A stretch of 38,871 bases of DNA from Deltaproteobacteria bacterium (GTDB taxonomy: Bacteria > Desulfobacterota > Syntrophia > Syntrophales > JAFGHS01): assembly GCA_016928025.1 (NCBI GenBank), contig JAFGLN010000103.1:1-38871 (forward strand). The letters run 5' to 3'. Both the position numbers and the translations under genes were made by a program. A model generated the notes under the pieces. It was not told the DNA's origin. It ran no database searches and saw only the letters and a list, made by a program, of their open reading frames with translations. Positions within the stretch are counted from its first letter, which is position 1. The number at the start of each line of letters is the position of its first letter. Positions 34,485 to 38,871 of the stretch are shown here, in pieces.

Positions 34485-36632
34485 ATGATACGCATTACGG
34501 ACATCCTGGATAAAGCACAAAGTTATCTCTCCGCCGAAGAAGTGGAGATGATCCAGAAAGCCTATGTCTTTTCTGCGTCTGTGCACCAGGGACAAGTCCG
34601 GCTCTCCGGTGAGCCCTATCTGACGCACCCGATGGAAGTGGCCGGCATCCTCGTGGACCTGAAGCTGGATGCCGCGACAATCCTGACGGGCATCCTCCAT
34701 GATACCGTTGAAGATACGGTGGCGACCATCGAACAAATAGAAGAGGCCTTCGGAAAGGAAGTGGCCTTTCTGGTTGATGGACTGACAAAAATCGGCAAGA
34801 TCACCTTCGGCAGTCAGGTGGAAAAACAGGCGGAGAATTTCCGAAAAATGATGCTGGCCATGTCGTCGGATATCAGGATTCTTCTGGTCAGATTGGCGGA
34901 CCGGGTTCACAATATGCGGACATTGGAGTTTCAAACAGCGGAAAAACAACAATACATCGCCAAAGAAACCCTCGATCTTTACGCTCCCCTGGCCAATCGT
35001 CTGGGTATCAATTGGATGAAGGTGGAACTGGAGGATCTGGCCTTTCGCTATCTGGATTATGAAACCTATAACGAGTTGGCCAAAAGGGTGGCCAAAAAAA
35101 AGCAACAGCGAGAGAAGTATACCAACGAAGTCAAGACGATCATCAAACGGGAGATGGACGGATTTGGTCTGCAAGGTGAGGTTGAGGGGCGGGCGAAGCA
35201 CTTTTACAGCATCTATCGGAAAATGGAGGAGCAGAATCTGGATTTTGATGATGTCTATGATCTGACGGCCTTTCGGCTGATCCTGGATTCGGATAAAGAG
35301 AAGGAGTGCTACGAAGCACTCAGTATGGTTCATGCCCTCTGGAAACCCGTACCGGGACGCTTCAAGGACTACATCGCCATGCCCAAGGCCAATCATTACC
35401 GTTCCCTGCACACAACGGTGATCGGTCCCTATGGCGAGCGGGTGGAGATTCAGATCCGTACCAGGGCCATGCATGAATGGGCCGAAGGCGGGATTGCCGC
35501 GCACTGGCGGTATAAGGAAAAAAGGGCGGAGTTGGGGGAGGATGACGAGCAGATCAGGAAACTCCGGGAACTGCTGGAAACACAGCAGGAACTGAAAAAT
35601 CCCCGGGAGTTTATGTCCAATCTGAAGCTGGCCCTTTTCCCCGATGAAGTCTACGTGTTTACGCCGAGAGGCGATGTGCAGTCATTTCCCCGGGGTGCGA
35701 CCCCCATCGATTTTGCCTACGGCATCCATACGGACATTGGCAATCAATGTATCGGTGCGAAGGTCAACCGGGCGATCGTACCGCTTAAATATCAACTCCG
35801 GAATGGCGATACCGTCGAGATTATAACCCAGGCAGGACATCACCCCAGTAAGGACTGGTTGAAATATGTCGTGACCTCTAAGGCCATCGCGAAGATCAAA
35901 AGCTGGGTTAAAGTTGAAGAAAGGACAAAGAGTGTTGCCCTCGGACGGGAGCTTCTGGAAAAAGAATTTCGCAAGAACCACTTGAAGTTCAATCAACTCA
36001 TTAAATCGGAGGAAATGAAAAAACTCTATGAGGAATACTCCGTCGCCGCCCTTGATGACTTATTGGCCCTCATCGGTTACGGCAGGGTATCGGCAAAACG
36101 GATTGTCCATCAATTTCTTCCGGAAACGGACAGGGCGGCCGGTGAGGATACAACGACAAAAATTCGGACGAGAACCTCCGAACAGGCGCCCGTCGGCATT
36201 TCACTGACGGGGATTGAAGACGTTATGGTTCGATTTGCCAAGTGCTGCAATCCCATTCCCGGCGATGAGATCGTCGGTTATATTTCAAGGGGCCGGGGTA
36301 TTTCCATCCACACAACACTGTGTCCCAAGGCCCGGGATATGGATCCGGAAAGACTGGTGGACGTCCAGTGGAGCATCAAGGAAAAACACACTTATCCCGT
36401 GGATATGCGTGTTGTCTGCCGGGACAAAAAGGGTATCCTCGCGGAAGTCAGCTCCGTCATATCTTCCATGGATACCAACATCAGCCGGGCGGAAATTACG
36501 ACCAAGCCCGATATCGAAGCGGTCCTCGATTTCCGGATTGATGTCAATGACCTGAACCAATTCAACCAGATTGTGTCGGGCATTAAAAAGCTGAAGGACG
36601 TCATTTATGTTGAACGCGTGCGCAAGCAGTAA
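34485..36632 (+). CDS. Bifunctional (p)ppGpp synthetase/hydrolase (Rel/SpoT family)
   Basis: A 715-residue stringent response enzyme. The N-terminal HD hydrolase domain keeps its metal site (YLTHP and HDTVEDT, His72-Asp73). The synthetase domain has RFKDYIAMPKANHYRSLHT (about 292-310) and VEIQIRT. A TGS domain (VFTPRGDVQSFPRGATPIDFA, about 385-445), a helical/zinc-finger region with FAKCCNPIPGDEI, and a C-terminal ACT domain (from about 640) follow. Both catalytic halves look intact, so it should make and degrade (p)ppGpp, unlike E. coli RelA. The start is ATG 34485, right after the reverse heptad block; no strong ribosome site is visible. Confidence 0.95.
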   Translation: MIRITDILDKAQSYLSAEEVEMIQKAYVFSASVHQGQVRLSGEPYLTHPMEVAGILVDLKLDAATILTGILHDTVEDTVATIEQIEEAFGKEVAFLVDGLTKIGKITFGSQVEKQAENFRKMMLAMSSDIRILLVRLADRVHNMRTLEFQTAEKQQYIAKETLDLYAPLANRLGINWMKVELEDLAFRYLDYETYNELAKRVAKKKQQREKYTNEVKTIIKREMDGFGLQGEVEGRAKHFYSIYRKMEEQNLDFDDVYDLTAFRLILDSDKEKECYEALSMVHALWKPVPGRFKDYIAMPKANHYRSLHTTVIGPYGERVEIQIRTRAMHEWAEGGIAAHWRYKEKRAELGEDDEQIRKLRELLETQQELKNPREFMSNLKLALFPDEVYVFTPRGDVQSFPRGATPIDFAYGIHTDIGNQCIGAKVNRAIVPLKYQLRNGDTVEIITQAGHHPSKDWLKYVVTSKAIAKIKSWVKVEERTKSVALGRELLEKEFRKNHLKFNQLIKSEEMKKLYEEYSVAALDDLLALIGYGRVSAKRIVHQFLPETDRAAGEDTTTKIRTRTSEQAPVGISLTGIEDVMVRFAKCCNPIPGDEIVGYISRGRGISIHTTLCPKARDMDPERLVDVQWSIKEKHTYPVDMRVVCRDKKGILAEVSSVISSMDTNISRAEITTKPDIEAVLDFRIDVNDLNQFNQIVSGIKKLKDVIYVERVRKQ

Positions 36633-36647
36633 TCTTGTCATGACCTA

Positions 36648-36677
36648 TTGACAGGAACGATTCTTATGCTGTATTAA
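36648..36677 (+). promoter_or_regulatory. Candidate promoter for the amidase-rph-rdgB genes
   Basis: TTGACA (36648-36653), an 18-bp spacer and TATTAA (36672-36677). The -35 is part of a small inverted repeat, CTTGTCA (36634-36640) and TGACAGG (36649-36655). Confidence 0.5.
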
Positions 36678-36722
36678 GCGCTGATTTTCAGAAACGATTT
36701 AGAAATGACAGGAAATAACGAT

Positions 36723-37415
36723 ATGAAAAAGAAATCATGGACGATTGTCGTCCTTTTGTTGTTTGTCGTAGTGGTTTTTCCCGCTTCCGAGTTACAGGCC
36801 CAAGCCGGCAAGGGTAAATATCTCATTATGATCGATCCGGCCCATGGGGGTGAGGATACCGGCGTCAATCTGACCGATAAGTATCATGAGAAGGATTTGG
36901 TGTTGGCTATTGCCCAGGCTGTTCGGAAAGAGTTTGCCCAGTCCGGGAAATATGAGATCAAACTGACTCGATCCGTGGACCGACTGATATCGATTACCGA
37001 TCGGATAAAGATCGTCAAAGCCGCGCAGCCGGACTTGTTTATCAGTTTTCATGTCAACGCTGGTTTTGGGAAAAACGCGTCCGGTTACGAGCTTTATTTC
37101 CCCGGTTTCGCCGAAGCATCTTCCGGAAACGGCGGTTCGTCGGCGATTATAAAAGATATGACCAGAAACAAATATCTCAATGACAGTGTAAAATGGGCAC
37201 AGATCATCCAGCGAAATCTTCAAAAGGTGTTCCCGCGGAAGGGCCGGGGACTTCGGGAGGCCGACACCCTCATCCTGAAAGATTTGACCATTCCCTCCGT
37301 CGTTTTGGAAATTGCCTTTGCGACAAACCCGCATGATCATGAAAAACTGATGGAGGGCAAAACCCGGCAGGCCGTTACGGAAGCCATTAGCCGAAGCATC
37401 AAGGAGTATTTTTAA
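36723..37415 (+). CDS. N-acetylmuramoyl-L-alanine amidase (Amidase_3 family)
   Basis: A periplasmic zinc amidase that cuts the stem peptide from peptidoglycan. The 230 residues have a signal peptide ([20 protein letters not shown], then ASELQAQA with cleavage near 28) and an Amidase_3 domain with zinc ligands His41 (DPAHGG), Glu56 (YHEKD) and His110 (FISFHVNA), and the catalytic Glu in [10 protein letters not shown] 36723 is chosen because it gives a proper signal peptide and has AGGAAA upstream; the in-frame ATG 36705 would add six residues. There is no AMIN or LysM domain. rph follows after four bases. Confidence 0.9.
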   Translation: MKKKSWTIVVLLLFVVVVFPASELQAQAGKGKYLIMIDPAHGGEDTGVNLTDKYHEKDLVLAIAQAVRKEFAQSGKYEIKLTRSVDRLISITDRIKIVKAAQPDLFISFHVNAGFGKNASGYELYFPGFAEASSGNGGSSAIIKDMTRNKYLNDSVKWAQIIQRNLQKVFPRKGRGLREADTLILKDLTIPSVVLEIAFATNPHDHEKLMEGKTRQAVTEAISRSIKEYF

Positions 37416-37419
37416 CAAA

Positions 37420-38142
37420 TTGAGAGCCGACCGTCGTAAATGGAATGAGTTAAGGCCCGTTCGAATTCAAAATGATTTTTTGATCTATCCGGAAGGGTCC
37501 GTATTGATGGAGATGGGGAATACCAAAGTCATTTGCACGGCCACCATCGAAGATAAGGTGCCTCCTTTTTTGAGAAATTCGGGAAAAGGCTGGGTGACGG
37601 CCGAGTATGCCATGCTCCCCCGTTCGACACAGTCACGGGTGGAAAGGGAGTCGACCCGAGGCAAAATCGGCGGCCGGACGCATGAAATCCAGAGACTGAT
37701 CGGACGGTCATTGCGGGCCGTCACGGATTTGGACGCATTCGGCGAAAGAACCGTTACTATGGACTGTGACGTGATTCAGGCGGACGGCGGAACAAGAACC
37801 GCCGCCATTACCGGCGGATTTATCGCTCTGGTTTCTCTGTTTCGGAAACTCATCGATCAAGGTCAATTGAATCAACTGCCCGTCAATGATTATGTGGCAG
37901 CCGTGAGTGTGGGCATCGTCAAGGGCGATCTCCTGCTCGATCTTGATTACGAGGAGGATTCCCGGGCCGAAGTGGACATGAATTTTGTCATGACGGGCCG
38001 GGGGCTCTTTATTGAGGTCCAGGGGACGGCGGAAAAGACACCGTTTGATCGAAGTGGCCTTAATCAAATGATGGATTTGGCTATCCAGGGTATCGGAACG
38101 CTTCAGGAAAAGCAGAGAGATATATTGGGAGCACTAAGTTGA
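37420..38142 (+). CDS. rph: Ribonuclease PH
   Basis: A phosphorolytic 3'-5' exoribonuclease that trims tRNA 3' ends. The 240 residues begin [14 protein letters not shown], matching the family's MRxDGRxxxELRPV start, which fixes TTG 37420 as the start codon. [33 protein letters not shown] and the C-terminal GL.EVQGTAE motif are intact. An AAGGAG lies 13 bases upstream, inside the end of the amidase gene. The rdgB start overlaps its stop (TTGA). Confidence 0.96.
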   Translation: MRADRRKWNELRPVRIQNDFLIYPEGSVLMEMGNTKVICTATIEDKVPPFLRNSGKGWVTAEYAMLPRSTQSRVERESTRGKIGGRTHEIQRLIGRSLRAVTDLDAFGERTVTMDCDVIQADGGTRTAAITGGFIALVSLFRKLIDQGQLNQLPVNDYVAAVSVGIVKGDLLLDLDYEEDSRAEVDMNFVMTGRGLFIEVQGTAEKTPFDRSGLNQMMDLAIQGIGTLQEKQRDILGALS

Positions 38143-38735
38143 CGAAGATTGTGATCGCATCCCGAAACCGGGGGAAGATTAAGGAAATAAAGTCTATCCT
38201 GGAAGACCTTGCGATAGAATGGCAATCCCTTAATGATTATCAGGATATGCCTGAGATTGTCGAAGACGGCCGGAGCTTTTTTGATAATGCCCTGAAAAAA
38301 GCGAGAGCCGTTTCCGAATTTACCGGTGAAATGGCCCTGGCCGATGATTCGGGACTGGAAGTGGATGTCCTGGACGGAGAACCGGGTATCTATTCGGCCA
38401 GGTATGCGGGGGAGACGGCGACGGACGAAGACAATAACCGCAAGCTGCTGGCGAGGCTGGCCAATGTTCCTCCAGACAAAAGAACAGCGGCTTTCCGCTG
38501 CGTCCTGATGCTTTACCACACCGACGGACATCATGAGCATTTTGAAGGCCGGTGGTGCGGACGGATCCATCATGAACCGGTCGGAACGAATGGTTTCGGC
38601 TATGATCCGATTGTTTTTTTGCCCGATCATGGTATAACGGTGGCACAGCTGCCGGATGATGAAAAAAATAAAATCAGTCACCGGGCGCAGGCCTTGGGTA
38701 AACTCAAGATAAGCCTGCAAAATATAAATCATTAG
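38139..38735 (+). CDS. rdgB: XTP/dITP diphosphatase (RdgB/HAM1 family)
   Basis: Removes non-canonical purine nucleotides (dITP, XTP) from the pool. The 198 residues begin [17 protein letters not shown] and contain [20 protein letters not shown], split at about residues 66-85, and [11 protein letters not shown], the family motifs. TTG 38139 overlaps the rph stop as TTGA. rph-rdgB is a common gene pair. A tRNA-Pro gene lies 53 bases further on. Confidence 0.95.
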   Translation: MTKIVIASRNRGKIKEIKSILEDLAIEWQSLNDYQDMPEIVEDGRSFFDNALKKARAVSEFTGEMALADDSGLEVDVLDGEPGIYSARYAGETATDEDNNRKLLARLANVPPDKRTAAFRCVLMLYHTDGHHEHFEGRWCGRIHHEPVGTNGFGYDPIVFLPDHGITVAQLPDDEKNKISHRAQALGKLKISLQNINH

Positions 38736-38788
38736 CAGCCGCCATGCCTTGTGGAAAAGCTTTAAGATATGGAGATTCTCCCCTTTAT

Positions 38789-38865
38789 CGGGGCGTAGCG
38801 CAGCCTGGTAGCGCGCCTGCTTTGGGAGCAGGATGTCGCAGGTTCAAATCCTGCCGCCCCGACCA
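38789..38865 (+). tRNA. tRNA-Pro (anticodon UGG)
   Basis: A complete cloverleaf of 77 nt: acceptor CGGGGCG with CGCCCCG, D arm GCGC/GCGC, anticodon stem CCTGC/GCAGG with loop TTTGGGA (anticodon TGG), T stem GCAGG/CCTGC with TTCAAAT loop. The discriminator is A and the CCA end is encoded (38863-38865). Confidence 0.97.
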
Positions 38866-38871
38866 TTATTC

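Noticed and set aside
34362..35504. Long minus-strand open frame of about 380 codons opposite rel
   Set aside because: It lies antisense to the conserved rel coding sequence and proS end, and its translation shows no recognisable domain; it is a by-product of codon bias.
38789..38865. tRNA-Pro 3' end as an attachment site for a mobile element
   Set aside because: The window ends six bases after the tRNA, so nothing downstream can be judged.

Overview
The window is 38.9 kb of compact, housekeeping-rich bacterial chromosome with moderate GC and few gaps. Gene order and protein style suggest a deltaproteobacterium (Desulfobacterota, perhaps Syntrophales-like). The markers are an M23 peptidase next to secA and argJ, the block rpsB-tsf-pyrH-frr ... 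uppS-cdsA-dxr-rseP, an EF-G paralogue, a TreT-like glycosyltransferase, and archaic (sigma-clade) chaperone-usher pili with spore-coat-U subunits. This placement is inferred from memory of such genomes, not from a search.

Layout. 1-1857 (minus): the body of an EF-G-like GTPase, cut by the window edge. 2247-4147: a duplicated-domain protein coupled to a TreT-type glycosyltransferase. 4576-7998: a biotin carboxylase plus a carboxyltransferase with its own biotinyl domain. 8334-13104: M23 peptidase, secA, argJ. 13302-16073: rpsB, tsf, pyrH, frr, with a structured rpsB leader and a strong terminator after frr. 16447-21950: a six-gene chaperone-usher pilus operon (two SCPU pilins, chaperone, a membrane protein with a MshEN-like c-di-GMP motif, usher, third SCPU subunit). 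22278-29724: uppS, cdsA, dxr, rseP, tsaB, a YdcH-like gene, psd, pssA, rsmD, coaD. 29994-31406: a PurF-like protein without the usual N-terminal cysteine. 31593-38735: ispG, proS, rel, amidase, rph, rdgB. 38789-38865: tRNA-Pro(UGG).

How the genes fit together. dxr and ispG are in the MEP pathway and uppS makes undecaprenyl diphosphate. cdsA, pssA and psd make phosphatidylethanolamine. The M23 peptidase and the amidase act on peptidoglycan. rpsB, tsf, frr, proS, rsmD, tsaB, rph and tRNA-Pro serve translation. Many junctions overlap by 1-4 bases (TAATG, TGATG, ATGA, TTGA), which suggests translational coupling.

Most interesting points. (1) The pilus operon sits between frr and uppS, which are adjacent in many relatives, and includes a predicted membrane protein whose N-terminus carries both 24-residue MshEN motifs with the 5-residue spacer, so pilus assembly may be tied to c-di-GMP. 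(2) Upstream of the operon are a perfect 31-bp palindrome over a TATAAT box and a perfect TGTGA-N6-TCACA site. (3) A 16-bp stem-loop separates the pilin genes from the assembly genes. (4) Five intergenic regions carry degenerate 7-nt-period repeats. (5) secA and rpsB have leaders that look regulatory.
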